A stretch of DNA of 64,000 nt, taken from the NCBI GenBank assembly GCA_031213475.1, contig JARUPZ010000010.1, positions 5,434,776 through 5,498,775 of the forward strand. The letters run 5' to 3'. The notes under the pieces were generated by a model. The model saw nothing but the letters and a program-made list of their open reading frames with translations, had not been told where the DNA came from and did not search any database. Both the position numbers and the translations under genes were made by a program. This document shows positions 20,400 to 30,318 of the stretch, piece after piece. The DNA is from Nereocystis luetkeana. Taxonomy: Eukaryota; Sar; Phaeophyceae; Laminariales; Laminariaceae. How positions within the stretch are numbered: the stretch's first letter is position 1; each line of letters starts with the position of its first letter.

Positions 20400-23300
20400 T
20401 TGTTGTTGTTGTTGTTCTCACATTAACTCACAATTCAATGCAGTCCGTGGTCGCAGGACAGGCTCCAATAACTCTGGAGTGGAAGAAATACCTCAAGTAA
20501 AAACAGAGGCAAAAAACAAAAAACAAGCATACGCACTCCACCACTGCGGACACCAGGGAAGCAAAAAGGAGACTATTAATAGCAGACAAAAACCTAAAAA
20601 AAAAAAGAAGATGAAGCTAAGCAAAAGAAAAACAAAAACAAAACTAAAACAGAAGCAGATAGCAAAACGCAAAAAAAAGGCAAAACGGACCATACTAACA
20701 AAGACACAAAGAGGTACAAACGGGAATGAAAGAAAAATGAAAGGGACAAAAAAGCGATAATCACGGGCGGGGGGGAAAGAAAATACCAAAGGCAGGCACT
20801 GGAGCATACAGACACGCAAAGTTGCCCAGATGGCACCATGCTAGTTACTTGGGTCCCACAGAAAGGAATGCATCATGACGATGATGGCCATAACCAGGCT
20901 TCAGTCTGTTGGGCAGACCGCCTCCCCTCCCCCCCCCCGCCATTCCCCCTCGTCCCCCTTTCGCCCCCCCCCTCTTCCCTGCCATTCTGCACACTCGCGT
21001 TGGCGTCAACGGCTGTGGTCGTGGTTGCAGCTATTCTATGCCGTTCTGCCGATGCCTCCTTCTCATCTGTATGCCATTTCCGCATGAAGGCCTCCGCCCC
21101 TTCCTCGACCCGTCGGAACCATCTGCCGGCTTTCTGTGCTGCCTCGCGCCACCCTTCGAGCTTGATGCCGAACTCCTTGAGGTCCTCCTCAAGGTACCTC
21201 ATCCAGTCCCACTCCTGTCCTCCGGAGTAACCCTTACCCCCAACCATCTCCCCAAACATCACCCTCTTCGGCAGACGCTCCTCTCCCATTCGTGTCACAA
21301 AGCCCGCAAACAAGAGCCTACGTCTGCGTACCGTCGTCTCAACGCTTTCAGATGTTGTCCTGAGAAGCGCGCTAGCATAGGATAGAATGTGGTCTTCGCG
21401 CTTTCGTTTTCGCCACCCGATGCATCGGAGGAGCATCTTGTGGTGGACCTCCCGTAGCCTACCGTAATCAGTCTTGCTCGGGCTCCAAGTAACGCAACCG
21501 TAGAGCAACGTTTCGATCACCTCGGCTCTCAGCATTCGCACCTTCAGGCGTAGGCGCACACCCGGGCGGTCATAAATTTCCATCTTATACCGTCCGAAGC
21601 ATGCCCATGCCCTCTGGAGTCGACGCGTTACCTCGACACTTCTGCCCGTCCAATCTGCGCTGATAGCCCCGCCCAGATACACAAACTCGGTCGTTTGTTT
21701 GTACACTTGGCCGGCGGCGGTGACGGTGAACGGCACGTTCCCCCCATCTTTCGTTTGCAGACACACTATCTCCGTCTTGGCCTCCGAGACCGTCAGGCCG
21801 AAAGCGGCACATGCAGACACGATCACCGTCATCATCCTCTCCAGGCCGTTGGGTGATCTCGATACTATGCCTGCATCGTCGGCATAGAGCATAGCCCACA
21901 GTGTCTGGGCCTCTTTATCATTCCCCTGTCCGTCGGCGTGCCCGACCCGTGCCTTCCCCCTCTTCTTTTTCTTCTTCTCCTGCTTTTGTTGGAGTTGCAC
22001 CAAGCTGTCCGTGATGGCTTTATCAGCAGCGAAACGTTTCTCCGCCACACGCAGCACCGCTGTAAAAAACATGTTGAACAACAATGGTGCGAGCACACAC
22101 CCTTGCCGTAGGCCCTGTTTCACGTCGAACGTATCTGAGCACTCGCCGTCATCCAGCCGCACGCATGCTCGCATGCCGTCGTGGAATTGGCGGATAACGG
22201 TGAGCATTCTAGGTGGCACCCCAAAGCGAGCCAAGACAGCCCACAGGAGGGTTCGGTCGACGGAGTCATAGGCTTTGGTGAGGTCGACAAAGCACATGAA
22301 GAGCGGAGTGTCCTTCTTCCTTGCCAATTCCTGCAAGCGTCGCACCACGAACATCATGTCGACCGTCGATCGTTCGGGCCTAAAGCCACACTGCTCCTCC
22401 GGCAGGATGCCTTCCCGTTCGCAATAGTCGCTGAGTCGGCGCGCGATGACTTTGAGGAGCACTTTGCCGGCATGCGCGACTAGGGAAATGCCACGATAGT
22501 TACCACACTCCGTCCTGTCTTTCTTCTTGTGCAGCACCTTAATCGTTGCATCCTTCCATTGCTGCGGCACGACCCCTCCCCTCCACACAGCGACGATAAT
22601 CTCGTAGAAGCTTCCCAAGGTGTCCGAGTCTCCCTCGTCGGCCAGGACCTTCAGAAGTTCAGCTGGGAGACCATCAGGCCCAACCGCCTTGCGGTTCGCC
22701 ATCGCCCTGATCGCGTCTTCCACCTCGTATCTAGACGGGACGTCGTCCAGCGGACTGCACGAGGGCCAGACCTTGAGCTCATCGACGATAGTCGGGTCGA
22801 CGGTCGATGACCTTGTGTTTAGCAGCTTATGGAACCACCTTACCCATCGTTCCCGGATGAGGCCTATGTCTCGTAGTAATCTACCTTCCTCGTCCCTGAT
22901 GTACTGCGAATGGAAAGTCCTCTTTCCTTCCACATTCATCCCCTTAAGGTGCTTGTAGAACCCAAACTGATCACCTTCTTGGATACGCCTTTCGAGTTGA
23001 CGGACGTAGTCCTCGAAGAACTTCTGCACTCCGTCCGTCCTCGCACGTTTGAGCTGTTTAGTGGCAATCTTCACAGCTTTTCGCTGATTTTTGTCTTCCG
23101 GGTTAGCACGTAGTTGCGTCCTCGCATTTTCCTTCTCCTGCCATCGTGAGTGCACCTCTGCTTTTACCTCTTCGGGCGTACACCAGCCCAGCGGCCCTTG
23201 TTTTCGACTGGTATGAGGTGCTAGTTTAGCAGCTGTCGACAGCACGGTCTCCACTAGAGCAGTTGCCTTATCATCGACACTCCCAATTGTACCAGGCGGT

Positions 23301-24770
23301 GGGGGGGTAAGTTTGGTTATCTCCCTATTGAGGTCCGCTCGGAGACCGGGGTCTGCCATCAACCGTTGTAGATTAATAGCTCGTTTTCCGCTGCCTGCTT
23401 TTACCCTCCGATTCGGCGCGAACCGACCCAAGAGGCGAATATTGCAGACCACGAGGTTGTGGTCAGATTCATGCCGATCCTCTGGGGGTTTCCGTACTGT
23501 CATGTTGCGGACCAGGCGTCGATCAACTTGCCGAGTAAGGATGTAGTCTAGCCTACACTGACCCTTCCCGGAGTTTGGAGATTGGAAAGTGTACGACACT
23601 CCGCGAGTAGGTGTGGCAAAGAACGTGTTGAGGAGCGCAAGCCTGTTGTCATCTGCGAGGAGGAGTAGTCGCTCTCCGTTATTGTTCAATTCATCGCGCC
23701 CGTATTTACCCATCACCTTACTGCCGGCACATCCGCTCTCTCGCTTGCCGGTGCGAGCATTTGCATCCAAGAGTACAAGTAGGTGATCCCCACTTGGGAC
23801 CCCCGAGACGACTTTGTTCAGTTCGTTCCAGAAGTGATCTTTCTCGCGAACGGGTGCATCCAGTATCGGCGCATAGCCGACAACAAAAGAAACAGCATTT
23901 GATTTGCCCTCAAGTTGAATGCGAACTTTCATCAGTCTGGCACTAACGCACTCCACCTCGAGACCATCCTTGCCCACACCTGCCACAATAGACTCCCTGA
24001 CAGCTAGTCCTACACCATGGGTGCCCTTCCTCTCGTATTTGCTGCCGTCTGCTCCAGAGCAAAAAATCGTGTATCCAGCTGCTGTGAACGTGCTATGCCC
24101 GTCTCGCCTAGTCTCTTGGAGACCTACGACATCGCATCCTAGTTCCTGGCATACCTTCATGATGACCTCGCTGTGGCCGATGCCATTTTTGCCGTTGAAG
24201 GCGAGTGTGCGAACATTGAACGTACCCACGACGAGTTCCCCAGCTCTGTACCTAGCCCTAGCATCTGAGCGTAACCTTCGAGCTTCTCTGCGACCTTTCC
24301 GACCTTGCCTCCTCTTCTTCCGTGCAGCATGTTTTTTCTCCTCTACCCTCCGCTTTTCCCAGGCGGTGGGTTTCTTCCGTTCCGTGTTTTTTCGCCCGGC
24401 CCGGTTCGTGCCGAGGTTCCGACGTGCTGGGGGCAGCAATCCCAACGCGCCTCGACGCCCATCATCTCCTAGATGACGTCGAATGGGGTGCTTACTCACG
24501 TGGATCCTAGCCTCTCTTCTCCGTTCGCTACGAGTTCCACGCTTTCCGCGACGGTGATACGACACGGCTACCGCAGGCAATACTGCCGCGTGGAAAAAAT
24601 CCGCGAGAAAAATTTCCGCCATATCGCTGGCCATCACCGCCGGCTCGACCATGCTCGAACGCTAGTTAGACGCGCAAGCAAGGTCAAGGCCGCGCTCCAC
24701 TGGGAGCTCTAGCACGCGTTGGGGAAGCCGCAGGCCGGAGCTCCACCCCGGCCGGGGAGCAGCCGATGTT
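20400..24770 (-). mobile_element. Full-length RTE-like LINE, copy 1
   Basis: Single-ORF non-LTR retrotransposon of about 4.4 kb. From the 5' side: a GC-rich leader of about 120 bp, the ORF at 24652-20873, an A-rich 3' UTR of about 470 bp and a (GTT/AAC)n tail in place of poly(A). A 3' microsatellite tail and the apurinic-endonuclease-plus-RT layout without RNase H are features of the RTE/BovB group. The ORF is unbroken and a 97%-similar truncated copy lies 5 kb away, so the family was active recently. The 5' boundary is set only by the start of unrelated TACCAGG repeats. Confidence 0.9.
20873..24652 (-). CDS. LINE ORF: AP endonuclease and reverse transcriptase
   Basis: A 1259-residue protein that would nick target DNA and reverse-transcribe its own RNA at the nick. 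Residues 1-138 are Arg/Lys-rich, a likely nucleic-acid-binding tail. Residues about 139-405 form an APE-type endonuclease: FNVRTL (145-150), LQETR (178-182), LDANAR (295-300), LDY (368-370) and SDHN (396-399). The reverse transcriptase follows, with NYRGISL (718-724), [14 protein letters not shown] (752-765), [13 protein letters not shown] (788-800), [13 protein letters not shown] (847-859) and the catalytic YADD (923-926). A Lys-rich insert sits at 888-900. The C-terminal region ([18 protein letters not shown]) matches what I recall of RTE-type proteins. It is longer than usual for RTE. All catalytic residues I can check are present. I used the first ATG of the open frame. A start further in is possible. 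Confidence 0.93.
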   Translation of the reverse strand: MVEPAVMASDMAEIFLADFFHAAVLPAVAVSYHRRGKRGTRSERRREARIHVSKHPIRRHLGDDGRRGALGLLPPARRNLGTNRAGRKNTERKKPTAWEKRRVEEKKHAARKKRRQGRKGRREARRLRSDARARYRAGELVVGTFNVRTLAFNGKNGIGHSEVIMKVCQELGCDVVGLQETRRDGHSTFTAAGYTIFCSGADGSKYERKGTHGVGLAVRESIVAGVGKDGLEVECVSARLMKVRIQLEGKSNAVSFVVGYAPILDAPVREKDHFWNELNKVVSGVPSGDHLLVLLDANARTGKRESGCAGSKVMGKYGRDELNNNGERLLLLADDNRLALLNTFFATPTRGVSYTFQSPNSGKGQCRLDYILTRQVDRRLVRNMTVRKPPEDRHESDHNLVVCNIRLLGRFAPNRRVKAGSGKRAINLQRLMADPGLRADLNREITKLTPPPPGTIGSVDDKATALVETVLSTAAKLAPHTSRKQGPLGWCTPEEVKAEVHSRWQEKENARTQLRANPEDKNQRKAVKIATKQLKRARTDGVQKFFEDYVRQLERRIQEGDQFGFYKHLKGMNVEGKRTFHSQYIRDEEGRLLRDIGLIRERWVRWFHKLLNTRSSTVDPTIVDELKVWPSCSPLDDVPSRYEVEDAIRAMANRKAVGPDGLPAELLKVLADEGDSDTLGSFYEIIVAVWRGGVVPQQWKDATIKVLHKKKDRTECGNYRGISLVAHAGKVLLKVIARRLSDYCEREGILPEEQCGFRPERSTVDMMFVVRRLQELARKKDTPLFMCFVDLTKAYDSVDRTLLWAVLARFGVPPRMLTVIRQFHDGMRACVRLDDGECSDTFDVKQGLRQGCVLAPLLFNMFFTAVLRVAEKRFAADKAITDSLVQLQQKQEKKKKKRGKARVGHADGQGNDKEAQTLWAMLYADDAGIVSRSPNGLERMMTVIVSACAAFGLTVSEAKTEIVCLQTKDGGNVPFTVTAAGQVYKQTTEFVYLGGAISADWTGRSVEVTRRLQRAWACFGRYKMEIYDRPGVRLRLKVRMLRAEVIETLLYGCVTWSPSKTDYGRLREVHHKMLLRCIGWRKRKREDHILSYASALLRTTSESVETTVRRRRLLFAGFVTRMGEERLPKRVMFGEMVGGKGYSGGQEWDWMRYLEEDLKEFGIKLEGWREAAQKAGRWFRRVEEGAEAFMRKWHTDEKEASAERHRIAATTTTAVDANASVQNGREEGGGERGTRGNGGGGEGRRSAQQTEAWLWPSSS

Positions 24771-24775
24771 GTACG

Positions 24776-24933
24776 TACCAGGTACCAGGTACCAGGTATA
24801 TGATAAAGAATGTATAGTCTACGAGTGGGTGGGGCATGTATTCTCTGCTGCGACCGCTTGCTGATCATGATGATGAAGGGTGGTGTATTTGCTTCTTTAA
24901 TGCACGTCCCGTTGAGGCTTTACTTATATACTA
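24776..24933. repeat. (TACCAGG)n cluster
   Basis: GTACCAGGTACCAGGTACCAGGTA at 24777-24800 is three CCAGG units separated by TA, directly after the LINE 5' end. The rest is anonymous. Confidence 0.8.
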
Positions 24934-25052
24934 ATACGGGGGGCCATATAGTAAGTACGACCAAATATTGTTAATGAAAATATGTACTGGTAAATATTAT
25001 GAAGGTTTTTAGGTCCTACCTGGTATTCACTACCAGGTATGGTCCCCCGAAA
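24934..25052. mobile_element. MITE A with two TACCWGGTA insertions
   Basis: TA flanks (24932-24933 and 25053-25054). The right arm reads GGTCC-TACCTGGTA-TTCAC-TACCAGGTA-TGGTCC. Other copies read GGTCCTATTTACTATGGTCC. Both TA sites of the arm have gained seven bases. Confidence 0.88.
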
Positions 25053-25658
25053 TATGGCAAAGACTTTCTCGTAGAAGAGAGGTGTCGGAAGTAAAGAACG
25101 GAATCTAAGACTGACTGCCACAGGTACGAGTCTGGAGTGTGCACGTCGTCGAGCTCCGGAAGAAGAGGAGAACAACTTTTAATATCGTGCGTCAGTACGT
25201 CACGGCGCAGGACGCACAGAGTACGAGTACTTACTACTGTAGGCTAAAAGAAGATACTCAGAGCTCCTCGTATTGTAACTGTAATAATGTACCAGGTATG
25301 TGTCTGCAGCTGCTGCGAACACTCGGACAGGTGAACAACGGCGGGGGCTGGTTGTGTACGTATACTGTGTGCTCTATGTATGTATGTACAAGGCGCTTCG
25401 CTCCGCGGGCGGCCTACGCCGCCCGCTACGCTCGCTCAGGAAGGAAAAAAGTACATCAAATTATGCGAAGCGAACAGAGGTCCACGATTGAGTTTAGTGT
25501 TTTCAAGGATCGTAATTGCAAACCGGCGACTTGATAATGCCAAGAGTCCCGCCGCCATGCTTCAGGAAAAAACAGCTCCGACGTCAGCTTGGATGCGACA
25601 TATACGCTTCGCGTCGCGGATGTCGTACGTACGTACATACACCCCAGGTAGGGTACTA

Positions 25659-25763
25659 TTACGGGGGGCCACAGTTAACAGGACCAAATATTGTTCGTAA
25701 AAATGGTTAAACATATAGTTCTTTATGTAAACCATAGGTCCTGTTAACTATGGTCCCCCGTAA
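25659..25763. mobile_element. MITE A, 105 bp (tandem pair, left)
   Basis: TTACGGGGGGCC to GGTCCCCCGTAA with TA on both sides (25657-25658 and 25764-25765). The empty copy of repeat E reads GGTACTACTGCC, confirming TA as the target. Confidence 0.9.
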
Positions 25764-25771
25764 TATGACTA

Positions 25772-25876
25772 TTACGGGGGGCCATAGTTAATAGGACCTA
25801 TCGTGTACATAAAAACCTGTATATTTAACCATTTTTACTCACAATATTTGGTCCTATTAACTATGGTCCCCCGTAA
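25772..25876. mobile_element. MITE A, 105 bp (tandem pair, right, inverted)
   Basis: Same ends and TA flanks (25770-25771 and 25877-25878), body in the opposite orientation. Only TGAC and flanking TAs separate it from the left copy. Confidence 0.9.
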
Positions 25877-25921
25877 TACTGTCTGTACGTATTTTCTTCT
25901 TTCGATATGCTCTATGTCTGT

Positions 25922-28454
25922 ACCTTATGGGGATGAATGTGGAAGGAAAGAGGACTTTCCATTCGCAGTACATCAGGGGCGAGGAAGGTAGATTACTACG
26001 AGGCATAGGCCTCATCCGGGAACGATGGGTAAGGTGGTTCCATAAGCTGCTAAACACCAAGTCATCGACCCTCGACCCGACTATCGTCGATGAACTCAAG
26101 GTCTGGCCCTCGTGCAGTCCGCTGGACGACGTCCCGTCTAGATACGAGGTGGAAGACGCGATCAGGGCGATGGCGAACCGCAAGGCGGTTGGGCCTGATG
26201 GTCTCCCAGCTGAACTTCTGAAGGTCCTGGCCGACGAGGGAGACTCGGACACCTTGGGAAGCTTCTACGAGATTATCGTCGCTGTGTGGAGGGGAGGGGT
26301 CGTGCCGCAGCAATGGAAGGATGCAACGATGAAGGTGCTGCACAAGAAGAAAGACAGGACGGAGTGTGGTATCTATCGTGGCATTTCCCTTGTCGCGCAT
26401 GCCGGCAAAGTACTCCCCAAAGTCATCGCGCGCCGACTCAGCGCCTATTGCGAACGGGAAGGCATCCTGCCAGAGGAGCAGTGTGGCTTTAGGCCAGAAC
26501 GATCGACGGTCGACATGATGTTCGTGGTGCGACGCTTGCAGGAATTGGCAAGGAAGAAGGACACTCCACTGTTCATGTGCTTTGTCGACCTCACCAAAGC
26601 CTATGACTCCGTCGACCGAACCCTCCTGTGGGCTGTCTTGGCTCGCTTTGGGGTGCCACCTAGAATGCTCACCGTTATCCGCCAATTCCACGACGGCATG
26701 CGAGCATGCGCGTGGCTGGATGACGGCGAGTGCTCAGATATGTTCGACGTGCAACAGGGCCTACGGCAAGGGTGTGTGCTCGCGCCATTGTTGTTCAACA
26801 TGTTTTTTACAGCGGTGCTGCGTGTGGCGGAGAAACGTTTCGCTGCTGATAAAGCCATCACGGACAGCTTGGTGCAACTCCAACAAAAGCAGGAGAAGAA
26901 GAAAAAGAAGAGGGGGAAGGCACGGGTCGGGCACGCCGACGGACACGGGAATGATAAAGAGGTCCAGACACTGTGGGCTATGCTCTATGCTGACGATGCA
27001 GGCATAGTATCGAGATCACCCAACGGCCTGGAGAGGATGATGACGGTGATCGTGTCTGCATGTGCCGCTTTCGGCCTGACGGTCTCGGAGGCCAAGACGG
27101 AGATAATGTGTCTGCAAACGAAAGATGGGGGGAACGTGCCGTTCACCGTCACCGCCGCCGGCCAAGTGTACAAACAAACGACCGATTTTGTGTATCTGGG
27201 CGGGGCTATCAGCGCAGATTGGACGGGCAGAAGTGTCGAGGTAACGCGTCGACTCCAGAGGGCATGGGCATGCTTCGGACGGTATAAGATGGAAAATTAT
27301 GACCGTCCGGGTGTGCGCCTACGCCTGAAGGTGCGAATGCTGAGAGCCGAGGTGATCGAAACGTTGCTCTACGGTTGCGTTACTTGGAGCCCGAGCAAGA
27401 CTGATTACGGTAGGCTACGGGAGGTCCACCACAAGATGCTCCTCCGATGCATCGGGTGGCGAAAACGAAAGCGCGAAGACCACATTCTATCCTATGCTAG
27501 CGCGCTTCTCAGGACAAAATCTGAAAGCGTTGAGACGACGGTACGCAGACGTAGGCTCTTGTTTGCGGGCTTTGTGACACGCATGGGAGAGGAGCGTCTG
27601 CCGAAGAGGGTGATGTTTGGGGAGATGGTTGGGGGTAAGGGTTACTCCGGAGGACAGGAGTGGGACTGGATGAGGTACCTTGAGGAGGATCTCAAGGAGT
27701 TCGGCATCAAGCTCGAAGGGTGGCGCGAGGCAGCACAGAAAGCCGGCAGATGGTTCCGACGGGTCGAGGAAGGGGCGGAGGCCTTCATGCGGAAATGGCA
27801 TACAGATGAGAAGGAGGCATCGGCAGAACGGCATAGAATAGCTGCAACAACGACCACAGCCGTTGACGCCAACGCGAGTGTGCAGAATGGCAGGGAAGAG
27901 GGGGGGGGCGAAAGGGGGACGAGGGGGAATGGCGGGGGGGGGGGGGGGAGGCGGTCTGCCCAACAGACTGAAGCCTGGTTATGGCCATCATCGTCATGAT
28001 GCACTCCCTTCTTTGGGACCCAAGTAACTAGCATGGTGCCATCTGGGCAACTTTGCGTGTCTGTATGCTCCAGTGCCTGCCTTTGGTATTTTCTTTCCCC
28101 CCCGCCCGTGATTATCGATTTTTTGTCCCTTCTTTTTTTTCATTTTTATTTCATTCCCGTTTGTACCTCTTTGTGTCTTTGTTAGTATGGTCCGTTTTGC
28201 CTTTTTTTGCGTTTTGCTATCTGCGTCTGTTTTTGTTTTGTTTTGTTTTTTTTGCTCAGCTTCATCTTCTTTTTTAGGTTTTTGTCTGCTATTAATAGTC
28301 TCCTTTTTGCTTCCCTGGTGTCCGCATTGGTGGAGTGCGTATGCTTGTTTTTTGTTTTTGCCTCTGTTTTTTACTTGAGGTATTTCTTCCACTCCAGAGT
28401 TATTGGAGCCTGTCCTGCGACCACGGACTGCATTGAATTGTGAGTTATTGTGAG

Positions 28455-28519
<65 letters not shown>

Positions 28520-28520
28520 C
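25922..28520 (+). mobile_element. RTE-like LINE, copy 2, 5'-truncated
   Basis: It begins mid-ORF at the codon block for [10 protein letters not shown] (residue 571 of copy 1) and runs through the full 3' UTR to an (AAC)n tail of about 22 units. Compared with the empty site in the other repeat E, it sits between CTGTAC and CTGTATG, with the intervening GTA lost and no clear target duplication. About 19 amino-acid differences from copy 1 over 690 residues point to a recent insertion. Confidence 0.92.
25927..27999 (+). CDS. LINE reverse transcriptase, N-terminally truncated
   Basis: A 690-codon open frame equal to residues 571-1259 of copy 1, so it lacks the endonuclease. The RT motifs are all present ([30 protein letters not shown]) with no frame break. 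The first ATG lies at the truncation junction and is not a true start. The protein could not make its own nick. Differences from copy 1 are scattered, including W for R and A for V near the motif before the GLRQGC block. Confidence 0.9.
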   Translation: MGMNVEGKRTFHSQYIRGEEGRLLRGIGLIRERWVRWFHKLLNTKSSTLDPTIVDELKVWPSCSPLDDVPSRYEVEDAIRAMANRKAVGPDGLPAELLKVLADEGDSDTLGSFYEIIVAVWRGGVVPQQWKDATMKVLHKKKDRTECGIYRGISLVAHAGKVLPKVIARRLSAYCEREGILPEEQCGFRPERSTVDMMFVVRRLQELARKKDTPLFMCFVDLTKAYDSVDRTLLWAVLARFGVPPRMLTVIRQFHDGMRACAWLDDGECSDMFDVQQGLRQGCVLAPLLFNMFFTAVLRVAEKRFAADKAITDSLVQLQQKQEKKKKKRGKARVGHADGHGNDKEVQTLWAMLYADDAGIVSRSPNGLERMMTVIVSACAAFGLTVSEAKTEIMCLQTKDGGNVPFTVTAAGQVYKQTTDFVYLGGAISADWTGRSVEVTRRLQRAWACFGRYKMENYDRPGVRLRLKVRMLRAEVIETLLYGCVTWSPSKTDYGRLREVHHKMLLRCIGWRKRKREDHILSYASALLRTKSESVETTVRRRRLLFAGFVTRMGEERLPKRVMFGEMVGGKGYSGGQEWDWMRYLEEDLKEFGIKLEGWREAAQKAGRWFRRVEEGAEAFMRKWHTDEKEASAERHRIAATTTTAVDANASVQNGREEGGGERGTRGNGGGGGGRRSAQQTEAWLWPSSS

Positions 28521-28656
28521 TGTATGTACGAAGAAAGCGAAAGCACAGCACGGCACAGCAGCAAAAACAATGAAAATGAAACCGAGAACTCGGAATGGAA
28601 AAAAATCCCCGTCCCCTCCTTATATTTTTCTGCCTGATTGGAACACCTTACACCCG

Positions 28657-29275
28657 GTGTAGGGGATGTAGACTAAAAATGTTACGTAACAAACGCTACT
28701 CGAATTTAAGGCTTCTAAACTCGCTTTTTTCCAAACACAGTCTCCCTCACTAAGCCTGACTTATCTCTCCTTGCGAGTAAGTCAGGAACCCCGATGAGAC
28801 TCTGAGTATCCAAGTTTTACCTCCTATTTTTCGGTACCGGACTCAGTATGCAATGATCGCATTGCTCTCATCGTTCCTTCCTGGGTGTTTTCTAAGTGAG
28901 TGAGTTTTACAGGTTCTTGAATATGAGATGCTGCACATTGTCGGATGGCAAGAGAAATAATAATAATAGACTTTCGGTGCATGGGTTTCCTTTTGTTTCC
29001 GAGGTTTTCTTCTTTCGGGAAAGTTATGAGTGATCCATGTTGAAGATCATTCTGCACATTGTCGGATGGCAAGAGAAATAATAATCATAATATGAGATGA
29101 TCCTTTTTTTTCCTTTTTTTTTTCTTGCGGGGGGTGAAGGCGAGGATCGAACCACGGACCTCGCTCTTCAGAATCTAACGTCCTGCTGACGACGCCATTG
29201 TAGGGAATGTAGACTAAAAATGTTACATAACAAACGCTACTCGAATTTAAGGCTTCTAAACTCGCTTTCCACCAC
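28657..29275. repeat. 0.6-kb insert in repeat E with repeated ends
   Basis: It is absent from the 46-kb copy of E (junction ACACCCGGTG before, CACACCGGTC after). A 70-bp segment beginning TAGGGRATGTAGACTAAAAA is present at both ends (28657-28727 and 29201-29270) in direct orientation. Inside, GCACATTGTCGGATGGCAAG occurs twice (28934 and 29053) and a tRNA-like SINE lies at 29103-29203. The direct repeats could be a duplication created with the insert or part of a larger tandem. Its class is unknown. Confidence 0.65.
29103..29203 (-). repeat. tRNA-like SINE or retropseudogene with A tail
   Basis: On the minus strand: AATGGCGTCGTCAGCAGGAC, an anticodon-loop-like TTCTGAA (CTG in the anticodon position), B-box GGTTCGATCC in a CGAGG/CCTCG-type arm, then an A-rich tail. 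Stem pairing in the anticodon arm is poor, so I do not call a functional tRNA. Confidence 0.5.
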
Positions 29276-30213
29276 ACCGGTCAAAAAGAAGAAAATAAAC
29301 AAATCAATGCCTACTGGAAAAAATCGCACAGAAGAGCTTCTTCTCTCTCAGCCTCGTACGCCGCCCGCCCCTCTCGCGACCACCTCGCTACCGATTCGGT
29401 CCGGGTAAAGCTTTTATCACTCTCTGCCACAATCAGCCCCGTCGCCCGCCCCGCGTGAAGCCCGGTGCTCACCGTGGCCGTCGTTCACCAGCTCGATAAC
29501 GTTGGTGTTCAAACTGCACACCTCCCTCTTTCAACTTCAGCATGGTCGCAAAAATAAGCACAGCTTGAATATTCTCTTGCCCTCCCGAACGACCTTTATA
29601 AATTCGTACATACTCTATCAACAATCATAAATCGAAGCCAGACGAAGCCCGTTCATGCATCCCTCGTGTCTCGAGGCACACGCGACGCCTAGGCACGAAA
29701 GCGGCGACCGCGCTCCTTGCAACCCCCCCTCTACCCGCCAGCACCCGCTGGCACTCGCGACGGTGCCGGGTCCTCCCGCGATGCCGTGGTCGGAGAACAC
29801 GCACGCACACGAAACGAAAAAAGAAAAAAGGAAGAAAGGACCGAGAAAACAAAGAACTGCTGGAAAGGTCCGGCAAGTAATGAAAGGAGGCGGTTTGGAA
29901 GTGGGAGCTCTGAGAGGCCAGGGATGCACCAACCGAGCACGCTCAGGGGTTGTGATCTAAGTATGTAGTTCTATAGACAATCTACTGTGTAGTAGATGCT
30001 ATTAATACCACTGCGTGTATGTTCTATACATCTTCCTCGTATATACCGAAGCGGGCCGTGTATTTTTTACCTCGTACTCGTACTCGTATATCGAACCCGT
30101 GCATTTTTCCAGAAGATCCTTCGTCGCAGGAATGCCCGGCGACTCCGAATGGACAGCAGTAGTAGTAGTAGTATTAATACCTGGTACTTCGTACCAGGTA
30201 TAACATGGTGTTA

Positions 30214-30318
30214 TTACGGGGGGCCATAGTTAACAGGACCAAATATTGTTAGTAAAAATGGTTAAACATATTGGTTTTTATGTATACCATAGATCCTGTT
30301 AACTATGGTCCCCCGTAA
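30214..30318. mobile_element. MITE A, 105 bp
   Basis: TA on both sides, ends TTACGGGGGGCC and GGTCCCCCGTAA. Just upstream (30170-30201) is a compound run of TATTAATA, TACCTGGTA and TACCAGGTA. Confidence 0.9.

Larger units (their letters stand above)
25389..29974. repeat. Repeat E, copy 1, heavily interrupted
   Basis: The outer parts align with the uninterrupted copy at 45954-47073 almost base for base, starting CAAGGYGCTTCGCTCCGCGG and ending TAAGTATGTAGTTCTATA. Three blocks are absent from the other copy: two MITE A (25659-25876), a LINE (25922-28520) and a 0.6-kb insert (28657-29275). Near the left end is a perfect 9-bp hairpin GCGGGCGGC/GCCGCCCGC. There are no inverted ends. The family could be Helitron-like but is unassigned. 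Confidence 0.85.

Noticed and set aside
22011-22958. Plus-strand ORFs overlapping the LINE
   Set aside because: They are antisense shadows of the LINE reverse transcriptase, and the same shadows appear opposite copy 2.
29103-29203. Functional tRNA-Gln gene
   Set aside because: The anticodon stem does not pair and an A-rich tail follows, so a SINE or retropseudogene is likelier.
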